Assembly (NCBI GenBank): GCA_028281665.1
Contig: JANQJK010000006.1
Location: 62,001 to 126,000, forward strand
Length of the DNA stretch: 64,000 nt
DNA from: Hyphococcus sp.
GTDB lineage: Bacteria > Pseudomonadota > Alphaproteobacteria > Caulobacterales > Parvularculaceae
Direction of reading: 5' to 3'
Under the pieces are notes generated by a model, which made no database searches, was not told the DNA's origin, and was given only the letters and a program-made list of their open reading frames with translations. Numbering within the stretch: position 1 is the first letter of the stretch; every line of letters starts with the position of its first letter. The position numbers and the translations under genes are program-made. This document shows, piece after piece, positions 44,374 through 53,079 of this stretch.

Positions 44374-45293
44374 CAGTTCGCCTCCGCGTTGTATTCCGGC
44401 GTCGGCTCGCCCAGGAAAAACGCTTTTGGATCGCGCTCTATTTCGCGCAAGGTGTAATCGAGGCTGCGCATGAGCTGGCGCGCCTCAGCAAGCGCCGGCG
44501 CAACCTGCCCCAGCCCCTGATCTGTAAAGTACCGGAAGGATTCCCGGTTCTCGCTGACCAGCGCTTCGGTTTCTGCAATCAAGGCCCGGATATCGGTGAT
44601 CAACTCATCCGCATTCCGAACAACCTCCGGCCCGTCTTCGGCCAGCATGGTTTCAAGCCCGTCTGAGGCGCGACGGAGGTTTTCAAGCGTCACGGTCAGC
44701 TCAGCGGTGGCCGCATTTGCGTTTTTGATAAGGCCGGAAATCTCGTCGCGATTTTCCGCAACGGCGCCGGTGACTGTTTGTATGTCGTCGAGGGTCTGTG
44801 AGATATTGCCGATATTCTCATCGGACAAAAGCAGGCTGGCGCGCGCCAGAATTTCGCTGGTGCCGGCCAGGAACTGCGAAATGCCAGACGTATCGGCCTT
44901 GATTTGCGGCACGCCATCGACAACGTCTTTCAGGAGCGGCGCCTCTTCACTGCTGCCAACGAACTGAATGATCGCAAGACCGGTGAACCCTACCGGTTCC
45001 AGCTCGACCTTTGTCTTGGTTGTTACCGGTGTCGTCGCCTCCACGCGCACGCGGGCAATGACGTTGGAAGGATTGTCAGGGTCAAGAACAAGGCTTTCGA
45101 CCTCGCCAACCTGAATGCCGTTATATCGAACGATCGACCCATTTGAGAGGCCGGTCACCCGTTCCTCAAAGATGACTTCATAGCGGTCGAAATCGCCCTG
45201 GGTCGACGTCACGCGCAGCACGAATACAAACGCCGCGGCGATCACCGCCATGACGAAGGATCCGATCAAGATATAGTGCGCGCGCGTTTCCAT
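44373..45293 (-). CDS. MCE-domain lipid-transport protein (MlaD-like)
   Basis: 306 residues: one membrane helix (ILIGSFVMAVIAAAFVFVL), one MCE domain (YEVIFEERVTGLSNGSIVRYNGIQVGEV ... GLAIIQFVGS), and a long helical tail (about 145-290) likely forming a needle or tube. The long tail is unlike MlaD at 29.5 kb and resembles PqiB/YebT-like or plant/mycobacterial single-MCE tubes. It would link the inner membrane permease to the lipoprotein encoded next. Confidence 0.9.
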   Translation of the reverse strand: METRAHYILIGSFVMAVIAAAFVFVLRVTSTQGDFDRYEVIFEERVTGLSNGSIVRYNGIQVGEVESLVLDPDNPSNVIARVRVEATTPVTTKTKVELEPVGFTGLAIIQFVGSSEEAPLLKDVVDGVPQIKADTSGISQFLAGTSEILARASLLLSDENIGNISQTLDDIQTVTGAVAENRDEISGLIKNANAATAELTVTLENLRRASDGLETMLAEDGPEVVRNADELITDIRALIAETEALVSENRESFRYFTDQGLGQVAPALAEARQLMRSLDYTLREIERDPKAFFLGEPTPEYNAEAN

Positions 45294-45312
45294 GACGCAA
45301 TTCTACCCCCCC

Positions 45313-46095
45313 TCAACTCGCCTTGGCGGCGAGCGCCGCGCGACCGCGCGGGCCGGCGAAATATTCCTGCACCCACGGATGATCGGTCCGGCGCACTTCA
45401 TCGAGCGGCCCGACGGCGATAACGCGTTTTTCAGCCAGGACCGCGACGCGGTCGCAGGCGGCGTGGAGCGTATCAAGGTCATGGGTCACCATAAACACTG
45501 TTAACCCTAATGTTTCCTTGAGATTGACGATCAAATCGTCAAATTTCGCCGCCCCGATGGGGTCCAGCCCCGCCGTGGGCTCGTCGAGGAACACAAGCTC
45601 CGGATCGAGGGCGAGCGCCCGCGCGAGCCCTGCGCGCTTTTTCATGCCGCCGGAAAGCTCCGACGGAAAATTGGCGCCGGCCTCGGCGCGCAAGCCCACC
45701 ATGGAGATCTTCAGGGCCGCCATATCTTTGGCAAGGTCCCCTTCGAAGCCAAGATGTTCGCGGATCGGCGCCATGATGTTTTGCGCGACCGTCATCGATG
45801 AAAAAAGCGCGCCGCCCTGGAACAACACGCCCCACCGCCGCTCAATCGAGAGGCGCGTGTTTTCGTCAGCGTCGTAGAAGTTCTCGCCGAAGACATTCAC
45901 CGTCCCGGCATCCGGACGTTTAAGGCCGATGATCGCCCGCATCAAAACGGATTTACCGGTGCCGGAACCGCCGACAACACCCAGTATCTCCCCGCGCCGA
46001 ACATTGAGGTCGAGATTGTCGTGCACCACATGATCGCCGAATTGCGTCCGCAATCCGCTCACCTCGATCACATTTTTTCCCGCAGCGCTGCTCAT
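45313..46095 (-). CDS. ABC transporter ATPase, MlaF-like
   Basis: 260 residues. Walker A GGSGTGKSVLMRAI, Q-loop region VLFQGGALFSSMTV, signature LSGGMKKRAGLARAL, Walker B LVFLDEPTAGLDP, H-loop VTHDLDTL. The MlaF-type signature with MKKR is characteristic. It energises lipid movement by the permease encoded one base upstream. Confidence 0.93.
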   Translation of the reverse strand: MSSAAGKNVIEVSGLRTQFGDHVVHDNLDLNVRRGEILGVVGGSGTGKSVLMRAIIGLKRPDAGTVNVFGENFYDADENTRLSIERRWGVLFQGGALFSSMTVAQNIMAPIREHLGFEGDLAKDMAALKISMVGLRAEAGANFPSELSGGMKKRAGLARALALDPELVFLDEPTAGLDPIGAAKFDDLIVNLKETLGLTVFMVTHDLDTLHAACDRVAVLAEKRVIAVGPLDEVRRTDHPWVQEYFAGPRGRAALAAKAS

Positions 46096-47234
46096 CAGTA
46101 GTCAATCTCAAGAAAGAACATGGCGAAGAACGCATCCATGACGATGACCAGGAAAAGGGCCTGAACGACTGACAACGTCGTACGCTGACCAAGGGACTCG
46201 GCGCTGCCTTCCACCTCCATCCCCTGAAAACAGCCGATGACCGCAATCACAAATGCAAAAAACGGCGCTTTGATCAGGCCGACATAGAAATTGTTGATGC
46301 CGATCGTCTCCTGAAACTGCGCCATGAAAAGCGCCGGCGGGATTTCCATGACCAGCCAGGAGACCAGCCCGCCGCCCACGAGCCCCAGCATCGCGGCGCA
46401 GAAGGCCAGCACCGGCAGCATGATCATCAGGGCGACGACACGCGGCACCACGAGGACTTCAATGGGATCGAGGCCGAGCACGCGCATGGCGTCAATTTCC
46501 TCACGCAGCTTCATCGACCCGATCTGCGCGGTAAACGCGCTGCCCGACCGGCCGGCAACAAGAATGGCCGCCAGCAAGACGCCGAATTCGCGCAGCACCG
46601 AAATGCCGACAAGCTGCACGGTCAGGATTTCCGCATTGAAGAGACGCAGAATTTTTGCGCCCATAAAGGCGATCACCGCGCCGATAAGAAACGACATCAG
46701 GCCGACAATCGGCATTGCATCGAGGCCGGTCGCTTCCATGTGGTGGACCGTGGCGCGCCATCGCATTCGGGCCGGTCGCACAATCAGGCTGGCGCCGCTT
46801 ACAAGCGTACGCCCAATGAAATCCCAGAGTTCCAGTATTGCGCGCCAGGCGTTCCACGTCCCTTCGCCGAGCCGCTCCGTCATCATCAGGAATGCGTTGC
46901 GGTGAACAGGTTCAACGTGACACGGCACCAGGTGGCCTTCGATCTGTTCCAGCAAATCCGCGTGCCCCTCGCGGGCGCCGACAAATTTCGATTTTGCCGT
47001 GCGGCTCTGACAGGCCTGAAACGTCCGCTGGAGGACCATGGCGCCGGCGGTGTCCAGACGTTCAACGCCCGACATGTCGATGATGATGTCCCGGCCAACC
47101 GAATCGTCGGCGAAATCACGCAAGGGGGTATCGATCGGTTTCAGATAGCGCGCACGCCAGTCGCCGAACGCCTTCAGGCGCAAAATGCCGTCGCTCGCGA
47201 GATCGATATCGAAATGGGCCGCCGAATCCGCCAT
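46095..47234 (-). CDS. MlaE-family permease with N-terminal STAS domain
   Basis: 379 residues. Residues about 5-110 form a STAS domain (IIDMSGVERLDTAGAMVLQRTF), the equivalent of separate MlaB in E. coli; the rest is a five-helix MlaE permease (IVGLMSFLIGAVIAFMGAKILRLF, SGSAFTAQIGSMKLREEIDAMRVLGLDP). Fusion of MlaB and MlaE is common in alphaproteobacteria. First gene of the operon. It mediates phospholipid transport across the inner membrane. Confidence 0.93.
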   Translation of the reverse strand: MADSAAHFDIDLASDGILRLKAFGDWRARYLKPIDTPLRDFADDSVGRDIIIDMSGVERLDTAGAMVLQRTFQACQSRTAKSKFVGAREGHADLLEQIEGHLVPCHVEPVHRNAFLMMTERLGEGTWNAWRAILELWDFIGRTLVSGASLIVRPARMRWRATVHHMEATGLDAMPIVGLMSFLIGAVIAFMGAKILRLFNAEILTVQLVGISVLREFGVLLAAILVAGRSGSAFTAQIGSMKLREEIDAMRVLGLDPIEVLVVPRVVALMIMLPVLAFCAAMLGLVGGGLVSWLVMEIPPALFMAQFQETIGINNFYVGLIKAPFFAFVIAVIGCFQGMEVEGSAESLGQRTTLSVVQALFLVIVMDAFFAMFFLEIDY

Positions 47235-47427
47235 AGATAATACTTTCTTAACCGCCCGCAGGCCCGGCCCTCAGCTTGCAATAATCCGGGCTTGCTGTGT
47301 CATCATGCCTTCGAGGGTGTTAAAATCATCCTCAAATTTGTGCGCCAGGCCCCATTTTGAACCATTGCCGGGGCCTTTGTCTTCGGCGTTTTCGCCTTTT
47401 CGGGAGCCGGCCTTGCCGAGTAGCAGA

Positions 47428-49662
47428 ATGTTTCGCGACAGCTTCGCATGGCTCAAGGCGCTGCCGCTGCTGGCGGTGACCGGGGCGCTTGCGGTGATCG
47501 CGATATTCGCCCTTGCCGGGGCCCAGTCGCCGGACGGGCGCATGCGCGAGCAGCTCTTCGATTATTTCCAGCGTCTGGCGCCCGCCGGATATGACGCCGG
47601 CGAGCAATTTCACGTGGTGCTCATCGACCGGGAGAGCGTCAATCTGGTCGGCCCCTGGCCCTGGCCCCGCACGGTGCTGGCGGATCTGGTTGAGGCGGCC
47701 GCGCTTGCCGGCGCCAAAGGCGTCATCCTTACCGAGCCCGCGGACGCGCCGGACCCTTTGTCGCCGGAGACGATCGGCGCGTTCTGGCTCGAAGGCGCCA
47801 GCGACGACGCCCTGGCGCGCGAGCTGGCGCGCCTCCCATCCACCGATGCGGCGCTGGCGTCAGCCTTCAGCGGCGTCGCCGGCGGCGTCGGCGCCTCGCT
47901 CAATCCGCCGGAGAATCCCGCATTGGAGGTCGCCTTGCAGCGGGCCGACGTCGCCGATGCGCCGTGGCTTTCTGTTGTTAACGGCGTCGACTATCTGGCG
48001 CTGCCGGCGGCGCGCTACCTCTACAGTTTCGACGGAACGCTCGCCGACGCAGCGTCCCCGGCGATCGCCGCGCTTGCACCGGACGCCGATGGCGTCGTGC
48101 GCCGACTGCCGCTCCTGTGGGCCCTCGACGGCGACGCGGCGGCGTCCATCGCGCTGCGCGCCGCGCATCTCGGCGGCGAGGGCGGGACGGTCGTCGTGTC
48201 AACGGACCCGTCAGCGGCCCAGTCCCAGGGGCGCATCGTGCGTCGCATCGCAGTCGGCGACGCCGATATGAACGTTGCGGAAAACACTGCCATGCGCCTC
48301 TACATGCCCAGACGCATCAACGCCCCAACAACGTCGGCGGCGCAGCTCCTCGGCCGGGGTTCGAACAGCCAGCTCGCCGGCAAAGTCGTCCTGATCGGCC
48401 GCGACGGCGAGATCGGCGAGCTTGCGGCGACCGCGCGGGGACGCCTCGCGCCGGCCACGGTGCACGCCCTCGCCGCGGCCCAGATCGCAAGCGGCGCCGC
48501 AGCGACGCGCCCGCGCTGGGCCGGCTATATCGAGGCGCTCGGCGTCATGATCCTCGGCGCGGCGGCGATCATGACGGCGCAACGGCTGCAATTCTGGCAG
48601 GCCGTAGGCTTTGCCGCTGCAATCAGCGCGGTCCTGACGGTCGGCGCGTTCTTTATTTTCGCAGGCTCAAAAGTCCTCCTCGATCCGCTGGCGCCGTCGC
48701 TGGCGCTCTTTGTCGGCGCGTTGTCGGTCGCCGGCGGACGATCCATCGGCGGCGCGCTGCGCGATGACTCCGTGCGCGGATCATTTCACGACACGCTTCC
48801 CGAACCGGTCATGAAACGCCTGCGCGAAGGGGAAGGGGGAGAAATCCTTTCGGGAACCCGGCGCGACATCACCGTCCTCGCCTGCGAATTGCGCATCGCC
48901 GATGAAGACCTCGAAATGTTGCAGGATCACCCGGACGACGTAACGAAAATACTCGCGGCGGCGTCCATCGACCTGCGCGAAACCATTATCGATGCGGGCG
49001 GCGCAGCCGATCAGGCCGATGGCGGGCGCGCTTTCGCCTATTTCAATGCGCCGGGCGATCTCGCGGACCATATACAGGCAGGCTGCGCCACGGCCCTGCG
49101 CCTCATCGAAAGCATGGACAAAATCAACACGGACCTCGAAACGTCGAGCCGCACCCGCGGCGTGCAGGTCCATCTCGCGATCGGCGTCGCGACGGGCCTG
49201 TGTTTCGCCGGTCCGATGGGCCATGGCCGCAACAACCGCTATTCCGCGTTCGGTCCCGCCGTCGACCACGCAGCCTTCCTGCGCAGCCTGTCGGCCTATT
49301 ATGGCCCGGCCATGATCTGCGACGAGGCGGTCTACAAGGAAACCCATCACCAGTTCGCCTATCTCGAACTCGACAAGATCAAAACCCGCGACGCGGCGCG
49401 CCCGTTCAGCGTCTACGCCCTCATCGGCAACCCGTTCATCAAATCGTCAAAAGGGTTCCGCGACCTCGATGATTCTCATCGCGCGCTGCTCGCGGCGTAT
49501 CGGGGCGGCAATATCAGCGAAGCCCAGGAGATTCTGGCGCGTATCAAAAAGTCGCCGGGCGCCAAGATCGCCCTGTTCGATATTTACGAGGAACGCCTCA
49601 ATGCATTTGCCGCCAACGGCATGCCGGAGGATTGGGACGGGGTGACGATAGCCGGCGCCTGA
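47428..49662 (+). CDS. CHASE2-domain adenylate/guanylate cyclase-like protein, degenerate active site
   Basis: 744 residues from the ATG at 47428. An N-terminal helix, an extracytoplasmic CHASE2 sensor (FHVVLIDRESVNLVGPWPWPRTVLADLVEAA), three membrane helices (about 370-445), and a C-terminal class III cyclase fold (about 470-680). The two metal-binding aspartates appear replaced: ITVLACELR has E487 in place of D, and ADGGRAFAYFNAP has G533 where GD is usual. The late motif reads FGPAVDHAAFLRSL instead of GxxVNxAxRL. Catalysis is therefore doubtful; it may sense or bind nucleotides instead. Confidence 0.82.
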   Translation: MFRDSFAWLKALPLLAVTGALAVIAIFALAGAQSPDGRMREQLFDYFQRLAPAGYDAGEQFHVVLIDRESVNLVGPWPWPRTVLADLVEAAALAGAKGVILTEPADAPDPLSPETIGAFWLEGASDDALARELARLPSTDAALASAFSGVAGGVGASLNPPENPALEVALQRADVADAPWLSVVNGVDYLALPAARYLYSFDGTLADAASPAIAALAPDADGVVRRLPLLWALDGDAAASIALRAAHLGGEGGTVVVSTDPSAAQSQGRIVRRIAVGDADMNVAENTAMRLYMPRRINAPTTSAAQLLGRGSNSQLAGKVVLIGRDGEIGELAATARGRLAPATVHALAAAQIASGAAATRPRWAGYIEALGVMILGAAAIMTAQRLQFWQAVGFAAAISAVLTVGAFFIFAGSKVLLDPLAPSLALFVGALSVAGGRSIGGALRDDSVRGSFHDTLPEPVMKRLREGEGGEILSGTRRDITVLACELRIADEDLEMLQDHPDDVTKILAAASIDLRETIIDAGGAADQADGGRAFAYFNAPGDLADHIQAGCATALRLIESMDKINTDLETSSRTRGVQVHLAIGVATGLCFAGPMGHGRNNRYSAFGPAVDHAAFLRSLSAYYGPAMICDEAVYKETHHQFAYLELDKIKTRDAARPFSVYALIGNPFIKSSKGFRDLDDSHRALLAAYRGGNISEAQEILARIKKSPGAKIALFDIYEERLNAFAANGMPEDWDGVTIAGA

Positions 49663-49689
49663 GGCGTCGCTGTCCCGGCGCAGTGCGCG

Positions 49690-50094
49690 CTAGGACGGAT
49701 CGCGCGCGTCGCCGAACACAAAGAACTTTGCGGTAAGAAAGTTGACGCCCATGCCGGCAACGGATCCTACGGCGATTGCGGCGATCGGATGGGACGCGAA
49801 AAACGGATACGCCGTTACAAGCAATGCGTAGACGCCGTAATTGACGGCGCCGCCGGCCGTCTGCAACAGCAGAAAGCGCCCCCATTCCTGCACCGGCGAA
49901 CGATCGCTCGCCTTAAAGGTAAACTTGCGATTGAGGATCCAGTTGCTGCTCGCCGCCGCGAGATACGAGACCAAGCGCGACAGATAGAGGTTCTGCAAAA
50001 AGAGATTGGCGCCCGTGAAAACGGCCGCATCGATGATAAAACCGAGCGTGCCGATGCCGCCGAATGAGATGAGTTGCCGCGCAAGATTCAACAT
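49690..50094 (-). CDS. GtrA-family membrane protein
   Basis: 134 residues with four hydrophobic helices. ISFGGIGTLGFIIDAAVFTGANL, YLAAASSNWILNRKFTFK and GVNFLTAKFFVF are the GtrA hallmarks. Family members are thought to flip undecaprenyl-phosphate-linked sugars or support glycosyltransferases of cell-surface polysaccharides. No glycosyltransferase is adjacent. Convergent with the CHASE2 gene. Confidence 0.92.
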   Translation of the reverse strand: MLNLARQLISFGGIGTLGFIIDAAVFTGANLFLQNLYLSRLVSYLAAASSNWILNRKFTFKASDRSPVQEWGRFLLLQTAGGAVNYGVYALLVTAYPFFASHPIAAIAVGSVAGMGVNFLTAKFFVFGDARDPS

Positions 50095-50146
50095 GGGCTC
50101 GCCGATAGTCGCACTGGCGCCATTATAGGCCGCCGCCCCTTACCAA

Positions 50147-51346
50147 TTACTCAAAAAGCCGCCCGCCCCGCCAGACCCGCGCGGCAATGAGCGCCAGGAC
50201 CGCCGCTGCGGCGCCCATGACGGCCATCATCAGATAGGCCGCCGCCGGCCCCATATCGCGCCAGACGAAGCCCGCGATGACCGTGGCGAGGCCGGTGACC
50301 GCGCCAACGCCGGTCGCGGACATTAACGTCATCGCCGTATTCACGAGCCGAACAGGAACGGCCCGGTCGACAAACTCAATCGAGCCGAGATAGGCCGCCG
50401 CGAATGTGAGAGCGTGCGTGATCTGCACAAGGAATAACATCGCCAGCGGCGGCTCCGCCGCGGTCAGCGTCCAGCGCAGCGCCGCCGCGCCGCCGCCCAG
50501 GGCGAGCAGGACAGCGGGCGACCGCCGGCGCACGACCCGGCGCGCCGCCACGAGGATAAAAATCTCAGCGACCACCCCGGTCGCCCAGAGCGCGCCGATG
50601 ACGATTTCAGAATATCCGATCGCAGACCATCGCAGATAGGAAAAGGCGTAATAGACGGCGTGCGCCCCCTGGGTAAGGCCCGCCGCAAAGAGCACCAGAA
50701 GAAACACCGGCGCCCGCAACAGCTTCGGCGCCTCGCGAAACGAAACGGGTTTTGCGCCGCCGCGGCCGCCGGCCTGGGCGGGCAACAGAAAGGACATGAC
50801 GAAAGCAAAGAGCGCCGCCGCAGCCATTGCCGGCGCAGCGGCGGCGATGCCGAAGCGGCCGAGCGCGGCGCCGCCAGCAAGAGTGGTCGCCAAAAACGCA
50901 AAGGAGCCGACGGCGCGAATGCGCCCATATTGCAGGTATCCGTTGCGGTCAGCGCGCAGGACCGCGGTATCGGTAAGGGGCACCAGCATGCCAAACGCCC
51001 ACAGCACGAGAAATGCGGATACGGCGATTAACGCCTTGTCAGGCGAAACAACAAGCCCGGCGGCGCCAACCGCGAACACGCCGGAAACGATGCTCAGCGC
51101 ACGGCGTTCATCGTCCTGATGATCGGCCCAGAATGCAATGAAAGGCCCTACCGCAAGGCGCGCGATGAGGGCGGCCCCGGTCAACACGCCGATCTCCGGC
51201 GCGGTAAATCCGTTCAAAGACAGCCAGCCGGCAAAGAAGGGAAGCTGCACGCCGAGCAGGACGAACTGGCCGCTGTAGAAAAGCGCATAGAAGGGCCCGG
51301 CAAGGCGCTTTGGCGAACTGGCGGGCGTCAGGCGGCCGAAATCCAT
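50147..51346 (-). CDS. MFS transporter, PPP/NCS-like
   Basis: 399 residues, about 12 helices. FYSGQFVLLGVQLPFFAGWLSLNGFTAPEIGVLTG and FWADHQDDERRALSIVSG resemble the phenylpropionate permease (HcaT/PPP) and LacY-like branch of the major facilitator superfamily. Substrate unknown. Stands next to a lipoprotein gene on the same strand. Confidence 0.85.
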   Translation of the reverse strand: MDFGRLTPASSPKRLAGPFYALFYSGQFVLLGVQLPFFAGWLSLNGFTAPEIGVLTGAALIARLAVGPFIAFWADHQDDERRALSIVSGVFAVGAAGLVVSPDKALIAVSAFLVLWAFGMLVPLTDTAVLRADRNGYLQYGRIRAVGSFAFLATTLAGGAALGRFGIAAAAPAMAAAALFAFVMSFLLPAQAGGRGGAKPVSFREAPKLLRAPVFLLVLFAAGLTQGAHAVYYAFSYLRWSAIGYSEIVIGALWATGVVAEIFILVAARRVVRRRSPAVLLALGGGAAALRWTLTAAEPPLAMLFLVQITHALTFAAAYLGSIEFVDRAVPVRLVNTAMTLMSATGVGAVTGLATVIAGFVWRDMGPAAAYLMMAVMGAAAAVLALIAARVWRGGRLFE

Positions 51347-51397
51347 GGCGCGCGGTGTATACGAAATTGCAGTGAGCCGACAGATGCGTCTGGCCGG

Positions 51398-52036
51398 CTA
51401 GAGTTCCGAGGCTGCCCCCGCGACGATGCGACTGGGCGCCGCGAATGTCGCCGAACGGTCTTTCGCCCGCCGTTTGGCAAGGTCGTCCGCGGCGGCGCCG
51501 AGCGCGCGCACCATGTCGTTGAAACGACCGCGCATGTGATCGACCTCGTCGTCGTCAACCGGCTCACCCGCATCTTCCAGACTTCTCGCCGCGGCGGCAT
51601 AGATGTCTCGATGGTCCCGCAGGGTCCGGATACACTCCTCAACGATGGCAACGTCCCTCAGCGATACCCGCGGCGCTGAAACGGCATTGACGGCGATTGC
51701 ATGGAAGCGCGCTGCGTCGGCAAGCTTCCGGTCCGCGTCGGCCAAGAGGGCCGGGAAGCGGCCCGTCTGAGGCAGAAGGTCTACATAGGAGTCAACCGCG
51801 TCTGTCTTGGTGAACCTTTCTCCGTCGCCGCCGGTGATCCAGGCGAGAACCGGCGCCGGCTCGGGCTTTCTCCATTTGGTTGTTTCGACGTCGCGCGCCG
51901 CCTCGGCCAGGAGATCGCGCTCCGCCACCGGGGCTTTAAAGGTCTGAGGCGTTTGTCCGCCGCCTACGGCGCAACCGCCGATAAGAAGAAAGATCGCCGC
52001 GCAGAACGCGCGCGCTGCTGGTTGACCGCCCTTCAC
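51398..52036 (-). CDS. Lipoprotein of unknown function
   Basis: About 212 residues from the GTG at 52036, giving a lipoprotein signal (VKGGQPAARAFCAAIFLLIGGC). The mature part is mainly helical and charged (ARDVETTKWRKPEPAPVLAWITGGDGERFTKTDAVDSYVDLLPQ; later VEECIRTLRDHRDIYAAAARSLEDAG). The track start at 52096 adds an unlikely leader. I do not recognise a family. It is divergent from pip. Confidence 0.65.
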   Translation of the reverse strand: MKGGQPAARAFCAAIFLLIGGCAVGGGQTPQTFKAPVAERDLLAEAARDVETTKWRKPEPAPVLAWITGGDGERFTKTDAVDSYVDLLPQTGRFPALLADADRKLADAARFHAIAVNAVSAPRVSLRDVAIVEECIRTLRDHRDIYAAAARSLEDAGEPVDDDEVDHMRGRFNDMVRALGAAADDLAKRRAKDRSATFAAPSRIVAGAASEL

Positions 52037-52122
52037 CAGACCCCTACTCCCACCAATACCGAAACGCCCACATTCACCCTTTCTGTTTATTAACAAACAT
52101 CCTCGGAAAAGTCAGCTGCGAA

Positions 52123-53079
52123 ATGACGGAACGCATCAAATTATTTCCGCCTGTTGAGCCGTTCGAGACCGGCATGCTTCGGGTATCGGACATTCATGAA
52201 GTTTATTATGAGGTTTCCGGTGCAATTAACGGCAAACCCGTCGTAGTCTGTCACGGCGGGCCCGGCGGCGGGTCTACGCCGTCAATGCGGCGATACTTTG
52301 ACCCCGAGCGCTACAAGATCATCGTGTTCGACCAGCGCGGCTGCGGCCGGTCTACGCCCCATGCCAGCCTCGAAGACAATACGACCTGGACGCTGATCTC
52401 CGACATGGAACTCTTGCGCGAGCGCCTTGGCGTTGAACGCTGGCAGGTGTTCGGCGGCTCGTGGGGGTCGACCCTGGCGCTCGCCTATGCGCAAAGCCAC
52501 CCCGACCGCGTCAGCGAACTTGTTTTGCGCGGCGTATTCACGCTGCGCCGGTCGGAGCTTTTATGGTTCTATCAGGAAGGCGCCAGCGCCATTTATCCGG
52601 ACGCCTGGGAAGGGTTCCTGAAACCCATACCGGAGAGCGAGCGCGGCGACCTGATGGCGGCGTATTACAAGCGCCTCACCGGCGACGACGAGAAAGCGCA
52701 ACTGGAAGCGGCGAAAGCCTGGAGCGTCTGGGAGGGCGGCACGGTCAGTCTCATGCCGTCAGCGGAGCGCATGTTGAATTTTTCATCGGACGCCTTCGCC
52801 ATCGCGTTTGCGCGGATCGAATGCCACTACTTCGTCAATGGCGGCTTTTTCGAACGCGACGATCAGATCATCGCCAATATTGACCGTATACGGCATATAC
52901 CGGCGACAATTGTTCAGGGCCGGTATGACGTCGTGACGCCCATGGTCACCGCCTGGGAATTGCACAAAGCGTGGCCGGAAGCGGATTTCGATCTGGTGCT
53001 GGACGCCGGGCACGCGGCGAGCGAGCCCGGCATTGTCGACAGTCTGGTGCGCGCGACGAACAAATACGCGGCGCTTTAA
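52123..53079 (+). CDS. pip: Proline iminopeptidase
   Basis: 318 residues, alpha/beta hydrolase. VVCHGGPGGGSTPSMRRYFDP (oxyanion region), the nucleophile serine in FGGSWGSTLALAYAQSHP, the SELVLRGVFTLRRSELLWFYQEGAS segment typical of bacterial proline iminopeptidase, then ARYD-like GRYDVVTPM and the histidine in DAGHAASEPG. It removes N-terminal proline from peptides in the cytosol. The stop overlaps the convergent NSS transporter gene. Confidence 0.94.
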   Translation: MTERIKLFPPVEPFETGMLRVSDIHEVYYEVSGAINGKPVVVCHGGPGGGSTPSMRRYFDPERYKIIVFDQRGCGRSTPHASLEDNTTWTLISDMELLRERLGVERWQVFGGSWGSTLALAYAQSHPDRVSELVLRGVFTLRRSELLWFYQEGASAIYPDAWEGFLKPIPESERGDLMAAYYKRLTGDDEKAQLEAAKAWSVWEGGTVSLMPSAERMLNFSSDAFAIAFARIECHYFVNGGFFERDDQIIANIDRIRHIPATIVQGRYDVVTPMVTAWELHKAWPEADFDLVLDAGHAASEPGIVDSLVRATNKYAAL

